Source: Floridanema evergladense
GTDB taxonomy: Bacteria; Cyanobacteriota; Cyanobacteriia; Cyanobacteriales; Aerosakkonemataceae
NCBI RefSeq assembly: GCF_041929205.1
Contig: NZ_JBHFNT010000139.1
Direction: 5' to 3' (one strand)
DNA: 64,000 nucleotides
Shown: one piece after another, positions 26,324-34,920 of the stretch
Layout: each line of letters begins with the position of its first letter
How positions within the stretch are numbered: the first letter of the stretch is position 1
The notes under the pieces: model-generated
Told to the model about the DNA's origin: nothing
The model's input: the letters and a program-made list of their open reading frames with translations, nothing else
Databases searched by the model: none
Program-made: the position numbers and the translations under genes

Positions 26324-27190
26324 ATGGATACACAAACCGATTCCAAAATCCGCCTGTTACTACGCATCCTGCGTTTCCCGCTTACCCGCCTGCTGCTGCT
26401 ATCCTACATCCTGTTCTACGTGACTTTTTCAGGCAAAGTATTCATCCAGACGTTCACCCCAAGCCCGGTGCCATCCCTGATCGTGGGCTTGTTGACCGTC
26501 GCGAACCTGCTGCTGGTGTATGTGAGCTTCGCGCATTTCGTGGAACGCCGATCGGTCAGCGAACTGACCCTGCCCGGTATGGGTCGCGAACTCGGCATCG
26601 GCCTGTTGCTCGGCTTTGGCCTGTTCACCACCTGCGTTTTGATCGCGATGGTTCTCGGCCTCTACCGCATCGAGGGTATCGACAGTTGGCAGCAAGTTCT
26701 GCCAACAGGGGGTGCGCTGGTGACTCCTGTCGGCGAGGAGATGCTGTTCCGGGGTGTGGTGTTTCGCATCTTTGAGGAAGTGTTCGGCGGCTGGGTGGCG
26801 CTGATCGTCTCGTCCGTGGCGTTCGGCCTTACGCATAGTGGGAACGAAGGTGAAACCCTCGCAGGCATCGCGTCCATCGCCATTGTGTTCGGTCCGATGC
26901 TGGCTGCGCCCTATATGGTCACTCGTCGCCTGTGGATGGGCATCGGCCTCCACGGAGCCTGGAACTACACGATGGGCAAGATTTTCTCCGGCTCCGTGTC
27001 CGGCGGTCAAACCGGGCAAGGCTTGTTCAAGACCACCTTCGTAGGCCCGGAACTGCTCACCGGAGGCAGTGCTGGCATGGAGGGCTCGCTGATCGCTATC
27101 CTGGTGTCTGCTACAGCCAGCGTGATATTGCTGATCCTGGCAGTTCAGCGCGGCAAAATCGTTCCGCCGTCCTGGAAGCGCAGGGCCTGA
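26324..27190 (+). CDS. CPBP family intramembrane glutamic endopeptidase, GC-rich
   Basis: This 288-residue membrane protease of the CAAX/Abi (CPBP) family has motif 1 GEEMLFRGVVF near 136-146, motif 2 FGLTHSG near 169 and motif 3 GLHGAWNY near 205. About eight membrane helices are visible. I start it at ATG 26324, with TGGAG 7 nt upstream, rather than at 26291, which lacks a ribosome site. Codons are dominated by G or C in the third position, unlike every neighbour, and HIP1 sites are absent inside the gene. Both fit acquisition from a high-GC bacterium. The substrate is unknown; family members include bacteriocin-immunity and prenyl-protein proteases. Confidence 0.85.
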   Translation: MDTQTDSKIRLLLRILRFPLTRLLLLSYILFYVTFSGKVFIQTFTPSPVPSLIVGLLTVANLLLVYVSFAHFVERRSVSELTLPGMGRELGIGLLLGFGLFTTCVLIAMVLGLYRIEGIDSWQQVLPTGGALVTPVGEEMLFRGVVFRIFEEVFGGWVALIVSSVAFGLTHSGNEGETLAGIASIAIVFGPMLAAPYMVTRRLWMGIGLHGAWNYTMGKIFSGSVSGGQTGQGLFKTTFVGPELLTGGSAGMEGSLIAILVSATASVILLILAVQRGKIVPPSWKRRA

Positions 27191-27251
27191 GCCGGAGTCC
27201 GGCATGGATGGCGCGTCCTGGCGATCGCCGCAGCCTGTATAAATGAACTAA

Positions 27252-27401
27252 AGCCAAATAACGTTAACTGATGGGCATCCCACAGGTGTTTATCGTGGCT
27301 TTGCTCCTTTTCAGCATGAGGAGGGGTTTTTCAAAGCGTTTGGGATTAAACCTGGCGATCGAATGTGGTTGAATGAGAAAGATCGTGTGAAAATTTGGTA
27401 A
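27252..27401 (+). pseudogene. Remnant of an M13-type metallopeptidase C-terminus
   Basis: A 49-codon open stretch without a start codon ends in a stop and reads DGHPTGVYRGFAPFQ and then FFKAFGIKPGDRMW, closing with RVKIW. This is the pattern of the very end of M13 (neprilysin/PepO) peptidases, which finish with an AFG-KPGD motif and an RV-IW tail. The catalytic part is absent. It lies right after the foreign-looking CPBP gene. Confidence 0.5.
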
Positions 27402-27434
27402 GTCATATATAGACTAATTGGATTTTTTTGACTC

Positions 27435-29225
27435 ATGAGTAGGTTCTTATCTTATCGTTGGTTTCAAACAGTAATTCGCTGTTTCTTGATCTGTGTATTC
27501 ACGTTAAGTTTGTGCATCGGCTGGACTGTTCCTGCTCAGAGTCAAATCCCTTCTTTACCAACAGCGGCTTCTAATAATCCAATGCAGCCTCCAGAGGGAG
27601 TTAGCCGGGTAGGGGAATTTGAAATTGCTAAAGTTAAGTCACCTCTGGACAATAAAATTTTGTTTGAAGTGGCATCGCCAACGATTTGGAATCGGGAAAA
27701 TGTACCAGAGGGACAACTTCCAGTTGAGACTAGGGCACAAGAAATTACCGATCGACTTTGGCGAGTTATTGGTCGAACTATAAAAGCAAAAGAAACGCCG
27801 ATTGTTTCTACTGCGATGTTGAATAATCGTCTGATTATTCAGATTAGTGACGATCAAAGTTCCCGTTCAGTTCGGTTAGTCACGGTGACAGAACCTGACG
27901 CTGATTATAATGGCAAAACTTTGGAAGAGTTAGCCCAAGAATGGCAAAAGATTATTCAAGAGGAAATAGTTCGCATGAAGCAACTATTGTCCCCAGAAGT
28001 TTTGCGGGAACGTTTATGGCAAGCAACACAAATCTTGTTGGGACTTTTAATTGCTAGTGCTGTAATTTGGCTGTTTTGGCGAATATTGAGTCGCCGGATA
28101 ATAAGTTTGGAAGCTCGCTATCAAAAAGAATTGGAACTTGCTGCCGCAGCAGCGGAAAAAGCTCAGAAATCGCAGGATATCGCTGATGAGAATATGGAGG
28201 GAGAAGAGGCAGAAGCTAGGGAAATTGCTCATTTGCGATCGAAATTTCTCGCCAATATGCAACAGCAATTCACCGTCACAAAACGATTGGAGTTTGACAA
28301 ATTTCTTAAGTGGTTGCTGTTCTGGACTTTTATCTTAATGTGGTACATTGGGATTTCTTTCATTTTCTCCCAAATTCCAATTCTGATGCAATGGAGTCTA
28401 AATATCTGGGCAACACCATTAGTATTACTTTTAATTTGGTTTGCAGTTAGTTTGGCGATTCGGATCTGTAGAAGTTCGATCGATCGCTTCATTCATCCCT
28501 GGAAACTTAATCAAGAAATTTCTTGGGTAGAAGCTCAGCGGATTGCTCTAAGAACTAAAACAGTTTCAGGAGCTTTAAAAGGACTAATTACTTTTGTTTT
28601 GATAATTCTGGGAATTATTTGGACGTTAAGTTTATTCAATGTTCCAACTAGTTCAATTTTGGCAGGTGGAGCGATAATTGGTTTGGCGATTTCTTTTGGT
28701 TCTCAAAGTTTGATCAAGGATCTCGTCAATGGTTGTCTAATTTTAATGGAAGATCAGTTTGCTGTGGGAGATGTAGTTCAAATTGGGGATAAAAGCGGAT
28801 TAGTAGAAAATTTGAATCTGCGAGTAACTCAATTAAGAAATGCCGAAGGTCAACTGATTACAATTCCTAACAGTAATATTACAGATGTGAGTAATTTAAC
28901 ACGCCTTTGGTCACGGGTGGATTTTGCGATCGTAGTAGCCTACGAAAATGACCCCGAAAAAGTGTTAGAAATTCTCAGAGAAGTCGGGAAAAAACTTTAT
29001 AGTGAACCGGAATGGCGAGTGCGTTTACCTGAACCACCTGACGTTTTAGGTATTGATGATTTATCCTACAAGGGAATGTTAGTAAGAGTCTGGATAAAAA
29101 CCGCACCGATGGAACAATGGAGTGTTGGAAGAGAGTTTCGTTTGCGAGTTCGCCAAGCTTTTGCCGCAAATAATATCGAAATTGGCAAACCTCAAAGGAT
29201 TAGTTACAACACCACTTTAAACTAA
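27435..29225 (+). CDS. MscS-type mechanosensitive channel, large form
   Basis: This 596-residue protein has an N-terminal signal peptide (VFTLSLCIGWTVPAQSQ) and a periplasmic domain of about 150 residues. It has four membrane segments between about 195 and 430, with a basic/acidic cytosolic loop after the first. The MscS pore and beta domain follow: AGGAIIGLAISFGSQSLIKD (near 410-429) and EDQFAVGDVVQIGDKSGLVE near 440. The C-terminal vestibule domain follows to the end. It would release osmolytes on hypo-osmotic shock. Its stop overlaps the stop of the convergent Uma2 gene by 4 bp. It starts 33 bp after the M13 remnant. Confidence 0.85.
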   Translation: MSRFLSYRWFQTVIRCFLICVFTLSLCIGWTVPAQSQIPSLPTAASNNPMQPPEGVSRVGEFEIAKVKSPLDNKILFEVASPTIWNRENVPEGQLPVETRAQEITDRLWRVIGRTIKAKETPIVSTAMLNNRLIIQISDDQSSRSVRLVTVTEPDADYNGKTLEELAQEWQKIIQEEIVRMKQLLSPEVLRERLWQATQILLGLLIASAVIWLFWRILSRRIISLEARYQKELELAAAAAEKAQKSQDIADENMEGEEAEAREIAHLRSKFLANMQQQFTVTKRLEFDKFLKWLLFWTFILMWYIGISFIFSQIPILMQWSLNIWATPLVLLLIWFAVSLAIRICRSSIDRFIHPWKLNQEISWVEAQRIALRTKTVSGALKGLITFVLIILGIIWTLSLFNVPTSSILAGGAIIGLAISFGSQSLIKDLVNGCLILMEDQFAVGDVVQIGDKSGLVENLNLRVTQLRNAEGQLITIPNSNITDVSNLTRLWSRVDFAIVVAYENDPEKVLEILREVGKKLYSEPEWRVRLPEPPDVLGIDDLSYKGMLVRVWIKTAPMEQWSVGREFRLRVRQAFAANNIEIGKPQRISYNTTLN

Positions 29226-29767
29226 AGATACCCGACTCGAAATAACTGTTTTTGATACTCATCTTCAACCAAAGTACAAATTGTGATAGTTGGTTGTTTT
29301 GGTTTGCCAATATATTCTCTACCACCAAGACCAAGATAATCTACAATCCAATATTCTGGCACACCTAAAATTGCATAATCTTCGACTTTCCGAGCATAAT
29401 CATTTTGCCAATTTGTACTGACAACTTCAACTATTAGTTTAATAGAGTTTCCTGAAGTAATAACAGGTTCTTGTTGCCACAATGGTTCATTTACTAATTG
29501 AGTTTGAGCTAATACAATTAGATCGGGGCGAAATGCTGTTTCTGTTCCTAATAGTTTGATTAAACATCGGTGTGGGATAAAGTATGGTAGGTTTTGGCGA
29601 TCGATCTCCACATTGAGCTTTCGTCCTACAAAAGCTACTACTTGTTCATGTAGTCCAGTTGCTTCCATATTAATTAATTCGCCATCGATTAATTCATAAT
29701 CTGGCGAATCACCATATTGGGTAATGAATTCATCGACAGTTAGAAGTTTTGATGCTGATTGAATCAT
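29222..29767 (-). CDS. Uma2 family (DUF820) putative endonuclease
   Basis: This 181-residue protein is of standard Uma2 length without the coiled-coil tail seen at 7164 and 63064. The order of motifs is ELIDGELINM near 26-35, FRPDLIVLA near 79, IKLIVEVVSTNW near 109, the KVEDYAILGVPEYWIVDY run near 125-143, and a short C-terminus. The PD-(D/E)xK residues are present (PDLIV, EVVS, KVEDY). The role of the family is undefined. It is convergent with the MscS gene and overlaps it by 4 bp. Confidence 0.85.
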   Translation of the reverse strand: MIQSASKLLTVDEFITQYGDSPDYELIDGELINMEATGLHEQVVAFVGRKLNVEIDRQNLPYFIPHRCLIKLLGTETAFRPDLIVLAQTQLVNEPLWQQEPVITSGNSIKLIVEVVSTNWQNDYARKVEDYAILGVPEYWIVDYLGLGGREYIGKPKQPTITICTLVEDEYQKQLFRVGYL

Positions 29768-29793
29768 CGTACTCGATCCAAAAGAAGATAAGT

Positions 29794-29949
29794 TTATTTA
29801 ACAACTTGCTTCCAGTGTACGCGATAAAGTTTTTTAATTACATCTGCGGGAAAAAAGCTTTCGAGTTTAGTCCGCACAACTGCCTCAGCTTGCATTTTCT
29901 TATATAATACTGAATATAGGAGTTGCTTGGGTTTCCTGGTAAAAATTCA
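29794..29949 (-). pseudogene. Possible remnant C-terminus of an unidentified gene
   Basis: An open minus-strand stretch without a start codon reads KKMQAEAVVRTKLESFFP then ADVIKKLYRVHWKQVV before a stop at 29794-29796. The amino-acid composition looks protein-like and the frame closes upstream at about 29949. I do not recognise it. The rest of the 29768-30332 gap is AT-rich with no clear feature; it should contain the promoter of the histidine kinase at 30333. Confidence 0.3.
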
Positions 29950-30332
29950 ACATGGGTCTCGCCAGCAGCCAATTGAGTGTTTTCATATCTCCAGCACCCA
30001 AAACCCGATAAATTGTACTTAATTATCGTTATTTCAACATCTGTCGATCGGAATATTTAAAATCTTACTCTGGATTTTTATCACAACCTTAGTTTAACGA
30101 TGCGACTATCAAGAAATAATTTCTTTTAAGCTTATGATTAAATCTTAATAAGTTAATTAAGTTTATTTATAATTACAACTACAACCAGAGAACAGTTCAC
30201 TCCTAAGAAGGAAGGAGATTAATTTCTCTCCTCAGATAGTTGTAGCCTTCTACTAAAAGGCGTAAGTTATCCTCAACCCCAAAATCTTCATATCCAGCCT
30301 CTTCGTTATTCGAGAGAATTACCAAAATTACT

Positions 30333-33053
30333 ATGCTCCTCCAAAACAAACGTTTCGCCCTGCTCGTTAACCTTTTGTCTCTCCTCATTTATGGGGTAGG
30401 ACTCATTGGCTTATCACAAACGATCGATTCTAAATTCTCATGTGGTTGGATTAATCTGGCTGTTGTGAGTGGTGGGGTGGGAAGTATCGGTTTGTTTGGG
30501 CTAGTAACAATGCTTCTCGCCCTGACCCACACGAACGCCAGTTTTTTGCCATTCGCTGCGTTCAACGAGAAGATGCAATTTCTCAACTGCCAGCTTTCGG
30601 ATACTCATGAGCAACTGAAAGAGAGTGAGGCAACAGCACGAGCTAGAGCTTTAGAGTTGGAAGCGTTTATGGAAGCGGTTCCGGCTGGGGTTTGGATTGC
30701 TCATGACCCGCTATGTCACAATGTTACTCCCAATCGGGCAGCTTATGAAATCATGCGTCGATCGCCCGATTCTATAATGACCGCAACTCCTGCCACTGGT
30801 GGATATCCCTTCCAGTTCAAAATACAACAGCAAGGTCAGGATGTTGACCCTAAAGATTTACCCATGCAACAGGCAGGTCGTACCGGGCAATCTGTTTCTG
30901 GAGAATTTGAGTTCGTCTTTGACGATGGTGATGTTTGTTATCTCTATGGCAAAGCAGTTCCACTCAAGTATGAATCAGGAGAAATTCGCGGCGTGATTGG
31001 GGCTTTTTTGGACATCACTTCTCTTAAGCAAGTAGAAGCTGCACTGAAACAAAGTGAGGAACGCTTGCAACTGGCGTTGAGAGGGGCGAAGCAGGGGATT
31101 TGGGATTGGGATTTACGGACTCAACATTTAACTTGGGACGATCGCTGCAAAGAAATCTTCGGACTCCCACCCGATTTTCCCATTACTTACGAGTGGCATA
31201 TTAATGCCTTACATCCAGACGATCGTCAGCGAGTGATATCTGCTGCCACCGATACTTTGCACAATGGCAACCAATTTGAGGAGGAGTACCGCACTTTTTG
31301 GCCTGATGGCTCAATCCGCTGGGTGCTGGCGCTGGGACAAAGGTTTTATGATGCAGCAGGAGAACCTTACCGTATGTCTGGAACGGTGACAGATATTAGC
31401 GATCGCAAGCAAACTGAAGGGCTGCTCAGAACCAGCGAGTTTATGTTCCGCACCCTAGTAGAAACGATGCCGCAACTCTTCTGGGTGATTCGTCCCGATC
31501 GAGATCATGAATATTGCAATCAACGCTGGTACGACTACACCGGATTGACAATAGAGCAAGCTAATGGGGAAGGGATACATCAGATTATGTATCCAGAGGA
31601 TTTGCCCCAGACGATCGAAGCTTTTAGGGAAGCTTTGGCAACTGGCAATATGTTTACTATAGAGCATCGTCTGCGTCGAGCCAGCGATGGAGAATATCGC
31701 TGGCACTTATCACAAGCTTTGCCGCTGCGTAACCAGAATGGTGAGATAGTAAAATGGTTTGGTTCTTCAACTGATATTCACGATCGGAAATTAGTCATCG
31801 AAGAACGAGCGCAAGCACTGGAACGGGAACGGGCAGCCCGGATGGAATTAGAACGTGCTAACCGAATGAAAGATGAGTTTTTAGCTGTGGTTTCTCACGA
31901 ATTGCGATCGCCCCTAAATGCAATTCTCGGCTGGTCGCGTTTGCTTCGCACTCATACCTTTAACCCAGAGAAAAGAGAACAGGCATTAGCTTCGATCGAG
32001 CGAAATGCTCAAGCACAAACCCAATTGATCGAAGATTTGCTCGACATCTCACGGATCATTCGGGGAAAAATTCGGTTAAACTTACGCCCAACGAACTTAA
32101 TTCCTTGCGTTCAAGCGGCAATAGATACTATCTCCCCTGCTGCTAGTGCCAAATCTATTACCCTCTCATTTCATTCAACTCTCGATCCAGAGTTCATTTC
32201 CGGCGATCCAGAACGATTACAGCAGATTGTCTGGAATTTACTCTCTAATGCTGTAAAATTCACTCCTATTGGCGGACAAGTAAAGGTGGGATTATCGTTA
32301 GTTACTGGCGATTCATCTGTAAAAGGAGCGGGACAGATAATCAATTATGCTCAAATTGAAGTGATAGACTCCGGTAAGGGAATTTCTCCCGACTTTCTGC
32401 CCTACGTCTTTGAACGATTCCGTCAGCAAGATGCCACAACTACCCGCACTCAGGGTGGTTTGGGATTAGGACTAGCGATCGTGCGAAATTTGGTAGAGTT
32501 ACATGGAGGATACGTCTATGTTGATAGCGCTGGAGAAGGAAAGGGTACAACCTTCACCGTTCGATTCCCTCTATTGTCCCCTACCCTACAGCAACATCAA
32601 GTTAGTTACCAGGGATTATATCGTCACACGATCGCCGATAGCTCGATCGACTTATCCAATATTCATGTGTTGGCAGTCGATGACGAAAGAGATACCCGCG
32701 AATTTTTACAAACAGCTTTAGAGCAATATGGTGCAAGAGTTACAACTGCTGCCTCTGCCGCAGAAGCTTGGCAATTGTTGCAAACCGAAAAACCCGATGT
32801 ATTACTCAGCGATGTGGGAATGCCTGATGAAGATGGGTTCGCCCTCATGCGTCGGATTCGATCGCTACCACCCAACCAAGGTGGAAAAATTCCTGCTGCC
32901 GCATTAACTGCTTATGCTAGAGAGGGCGATCGTCTCCAGGCACTAGCGGCTGGATTTCAAATTCATGTACCTAAACCGATCGAACCTATTCAACTGCTAA
33001 CCGTTATCCTGAGACTAATGGAGAGTCAAAAAAAGTTAATTGAGCAATCTTAA
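30333..33053 (+). CDS. Membrane hybrid histidine kinase with PAS domains and a C-terminal receiver
   Basis: This 906-residue sensor has two membrane helices (residues 8-30 and 42-64) and a short coil. Three PAS-type sensing domains follow (about 105-230, 240-360 and 370-490; the second and third have the PAC ends TVTDISDRKQTE and SSTDIHDRKLV). The HisKA phosphoacceptor is VVSHELRSPLNAILGWSRLL near 526. HATPase has N (WNLLSNAVKF), G1 (DSGKGIS) and G2 (GGLGLGLAIV) boxes. The C-terminal receiver carries VDDERD and the phosphoacceptor Asp in LLSDVGMPDEDG near 828. No separate response regulator or output gene is adjacent, so the signal output is unknown. Confidence 0.9.
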   Translation: MLLQNKRFALLVNLLSLLIYGVGLIGLSQTIDSKFSCGWINLAVVSGGVGSIGLFGLVTMLLALTHTNASFLPFAAFNEKMQFLNCQLSDTHEQLKESEATARARALELEAFMEAVPAGVWIAHDPLCHNVTPNRAAYEIMRRSPDSIMTATPATGGYPFQFKIQQQGQDVDPKDLPMQQAGRTGQSVSGEFEFVFDDGDVCYLYGKAVPLKYESGEIRGVIGAFLDITSLKQVEAALKQSEERLQLALRGAKQGIWDWDLRTQHLTWDDRCKEIFGLPPDFPITYEWHINALHPDDRQRVISAATDTLHNGNQFEEEYRTFWPDGSIRWVLALGQRFYDAAGEPYRMSGTVTDISDRKQTEGLLRTSEFMFRTLVETMPQLFWVIRPDRDHEYCNQRWYDYTGLTIEQANGEGIHQIMYPEDLPQTIEAFREALATGNMFTIEHRLRRASDGEYRWHLSQALPLRNQNGEIVKWFGSSTDIHDRKLVIEERAQALERERAARMELERANRMKDEFLAVVSHELRSPLNAILGWSRLLRTHTFNPEKREQALASIERNAQAQTQLIEDLLDISRIIRGKIRLNLRPTNLIPCVQAAIDTISPAASAKSITLSFHSTLDPEFISGDPERLQQIVWNLLSNAVKFTPIGGQVKVGLSLVTGDSSVKGAGQIINYAQIEVIDSGKGISPDFLPYVFERFRQQDATTTRTQGGLGLGLAIVRNLVELHGGYVYVDSAGEGKGTTFTVRFPLLSPTLQQHQVSYQGLYRHTIADSSIDLSNIHVLAVDDERDTREFLQTALEQYGARVTTAASAAEAWQLLQTEKPDVLLSDVGMPDEDGFALMRRIRSLPPNQGGKIPAAALTAYAREGDRLQALAAGFQIHVPKPIEPIQLLTVILRLMESQKKLIEQS

Positions 33054-33245
33054 ACAGAAACGTGCCAATAAACTCTACTTTTTTCTGCTTGCCAGTTCCC
33101 CGCTACTTAGGATTTTCTGCTAAATTCAATTATGAGTGATTGATGTTATAAGGGTGCGATTATCTACTGTAAACTTTGCGATATGTAAATGGCCTAACAA
33201 AAATACATCAATCATTCAAAATATCATGTTTACATTTTTTTAGCT

Positions 33246-33557
33246 ATGAATTCCATACATGAACCAGTTTCACTCTATCGGAATGCAATGGAAACACTAG
33301 TAATTGAAGAAATAGAACGGCAGCTACAAAGTCTCCCGGAAAATCTAGCCGGAACTATTAATCCGACTGAAGCGACAGCTTATGCGCTCAATCGTCTACC
33401 ACCCTTATATGCTACTACTTCCGAGGGATACTTTTGGCAACAAAAAAGAGCTAAAGAAACGTTAAAAGACTTAATTTCTAAAGCGGCTAGTTGGGGAATA
33501 AAGGCGGCTCAAAGGGAAAGGAAGTCGCGGTCTAATGGAGGTGCGATCGCCAATTAA
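33246..33557 (+). CDS. ComFB family late-competence-type protein
   Basis: This 103-residue small protein begins with a conserved helix (METLVIEEIERQLQSLP, from residue 16) followed by INPTEATAYALNRLPPLYAT, the ComFB core. Cyanobacterial ComFB proteins have been linked to cyclic dinucleotide binding and to competence and motility, but this copy has no such gene beside it. An internal start at residue 16 is possible. Sixty bases of it (33300-33359) are repeated at 34816-34875, next to the FUSC gene. Nothing notable lies in 33054-33245. Confidence 0.8.
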   Translation: MNSIHEPVSLYRNAMETLVIEEIERQLQSLPENLAGTINPTEATAYALNRLPPLYATTSEGYFWQQKRAKETLKDLISKAASWGIKAAQRERKSRSNGGAIAN

Positions 33558-33592
33558 GATTACCATAGTTAGTGGCAACAAATAATTGGAAC

Positions 33593-33841
33593 TTGAAAAA
33601 ATTGCCCGTTATCTATCCCAAATCTAAAATTTCTGATCTTTACTTTAGTGCTTGATACATACCTTTAACTTCATCAGTAAGGCGATTTAGTTGTGCAACT
33701 ACAAAAGTCAAGTCTTGTACTTTTTGGGAGTCACTGTTCTGAAGGCTCTCTACATAGTCCTCTGCCAAATCCAAGCTTCGATCGAAATCGGGCAGTGGTG
33801 CCAGAGCAGTTCCCTTTTGATAAAAGTGAGTTAAATTTTGC
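33593..33841 (-). pseudogene. 249-bp duplicate of the FUSC gene 3' end and flank
   Basis: This matches 34874-35122 over exactly 249 bp with few substitutions. It contains the last codons of the FUSC gene in frame, with its stop at 33640-33642 (EVKGMYQALK conserved), plus the downstream flank. The upstream coding sequence is missing, so it cannot be a gene. It is one arm of a broken tandem duplication with the comFB fragment at 34816. Confidence 0.88.
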
Positions 33842-33880
33842 GTTATTATGCCGCATCTTTGCGAGCAACCTCTCGCACAC

Positions 33881-34245
33881 TCAAGTTTCGCCCTGTGAAG
33901 GCTGATTTATCTGTTGTTGAAGTTGCTGAACTTCTTTGATCGATAAGCCAGTTCCACGAGCAACGGTTTCAATCGATAAGCCTTCCCGTAGAAAGTTGAG
34001 CGCGATCGCTCGCTTCTCGTCTCTTTGAATCGAACGGTAAATTACAGATTCTTGCATAATGTCCCTCTGCACTAAACGATAAATCACGTCCTCCTCTAAT
34101 CGTAACCCAGCTAAAATCGCGGAGGCTGCCATTAAATTCGCCCGTATTGCCGGATCTCGGTCAGATTAACAGGCACTCCGAGTAACCAACTGGCAAAGTC
34201 GGCAGAGAAGTTTTCAGCAAGGAAACGACAAGTGTCATCATACAT
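33881..34245 (-). pseudogene. Decayed Rpn-type nuclease/transposase-like gene
   Basis: The start at ATG 34243-34245 gives MYDDTCRFLAENFSADFASW, the usual N-terminus of cyanobacterial Rpn-like (PD-(D/E)xK) proteins. It is followed within about 35 codons by a frameshift and a jump to the C-terminal part (PAIRANLMAASAILAGL, DVIYRLVQRDIMQESVIYRS, ending LSIKEVQQLQQQ). The central catalytic domain of roughly 150-200 residues is deleted. An 83-codon ORF (33881-34132) survives but is only the tail. Confidence 0.7.
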
Positions 34246-34305
34246 TACAAAATTGTACGACAGCCCTTGCCGCTTAACTTTAACTGAATTTCAAAGTTGC
34301 TTAAA

Positions 34306-34758
34306 TTAACGAGCAGGTTGAAGAGTCAGTCGTCTAGTATTCCCTTCAAACCGATGGGTAGTTGTTCTTTCGCATAGAACAATTGGGAAACTCCCCGGTG
34401 TACGCATAATGACAATAGCCATATCTAAATTCCAGTTATCGGCTGTTTGAGGAAAACTCTCTTGCGAAACATGCTCAATCTCGCAAAATTCAACTTGACT
34501 GGCTGAAGTTAACGCAGGAAGGTCGATTCTGTAACGATTTAATGAATTGTTGGGTAGATTTCGCCTTGACGTGATGTTATCAAATCTTCTTAGAGAACTG
34601 CCTCGAAGCTTGATATAAAAATTGGCATAACTTCCTTCCCTCAGATCATCTCCGCCAGTATACAAAACGATATCCAAGGGTGCACTCAAAGCTACAGAAG
34701 GGAAAGCACAAATACTACTCAGGGTCAGTAGTCCAAGGACAAATTTCCTCAAGTTCAT
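34306..34758 (-). CDS. Secreted protein, possibly PLAT-like beta domain
   Basis: This 150-residue protein has a signal peptide (VLGLLTLSSICAFPSVALSA, cut near 26). The mature part begins with LDIVLYTGGDDLREGSYANF, continues with a beta-rich stretch including LPALTSASQVEFCEIEHV, and has TADNWNLDMAIVIM near 110. The repeated pattern of a short beta strand, a GG-DD-R loop and DNWN resembles PLAT-like or lipoxygenase-homology domains, but this is a weak call. Two or three cysteines could pair. It lies inside a patchwork of duplicated fragments, between the Rpn pseudogene and the comFB fragment. Confidence 0.6.
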   Translation of the reverse strand: MNLRKFVLGLLTLSSICAFPSVALSAPLDIVLYTGGDDLREGSYANFYIKLRGSSLRRFDNITSRRNLPNNSLNRYRIDLPALTSASQVEFCEIEHVSQESFPQTADNWNLDMAIVIMRTPGSFPIVLCERTTTHRFEGNTRRLTLQPAR

Positions 34759-34815
34759 GATTTATTTTCCAGGTCATAACAGGTAATCATTCACTCTCAG
34801 TCTGCTTCCATCCGG

Positions 34816-34875
34816 GTAATTGAAGAAATAGAACGGCAGCTACAAAGTCTCCCTGAAAATCTAGCCGGAACTATT
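34816..34875 (+). pseudogene. 60-bp internal fragment of comFB
   Basis: This matches 33300-33359 of the ComFB gene with about one mismatch (EEIERQLQSLPENLAG in frame) and joins directly onto the FUSC 3' flank at 34874. It is the counterpart of the 249-bp FUSC fragment placed after the intact comFB gene. Confidence 0.88.
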
Positions 34876-34920
34876 GAAAAAATTGCCCGTTATCTATCCC
34901 AAATCTAAAATTTCTGATCT

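Noticed and set aside
26429..27205. 258-codon minus-strand ORF opposite the CPBP gene
   Set aside because: High GC leaves few stops in antisense frames. The plus-strand gene has clear CPBP motifs, so the opposite frame is a shadow.
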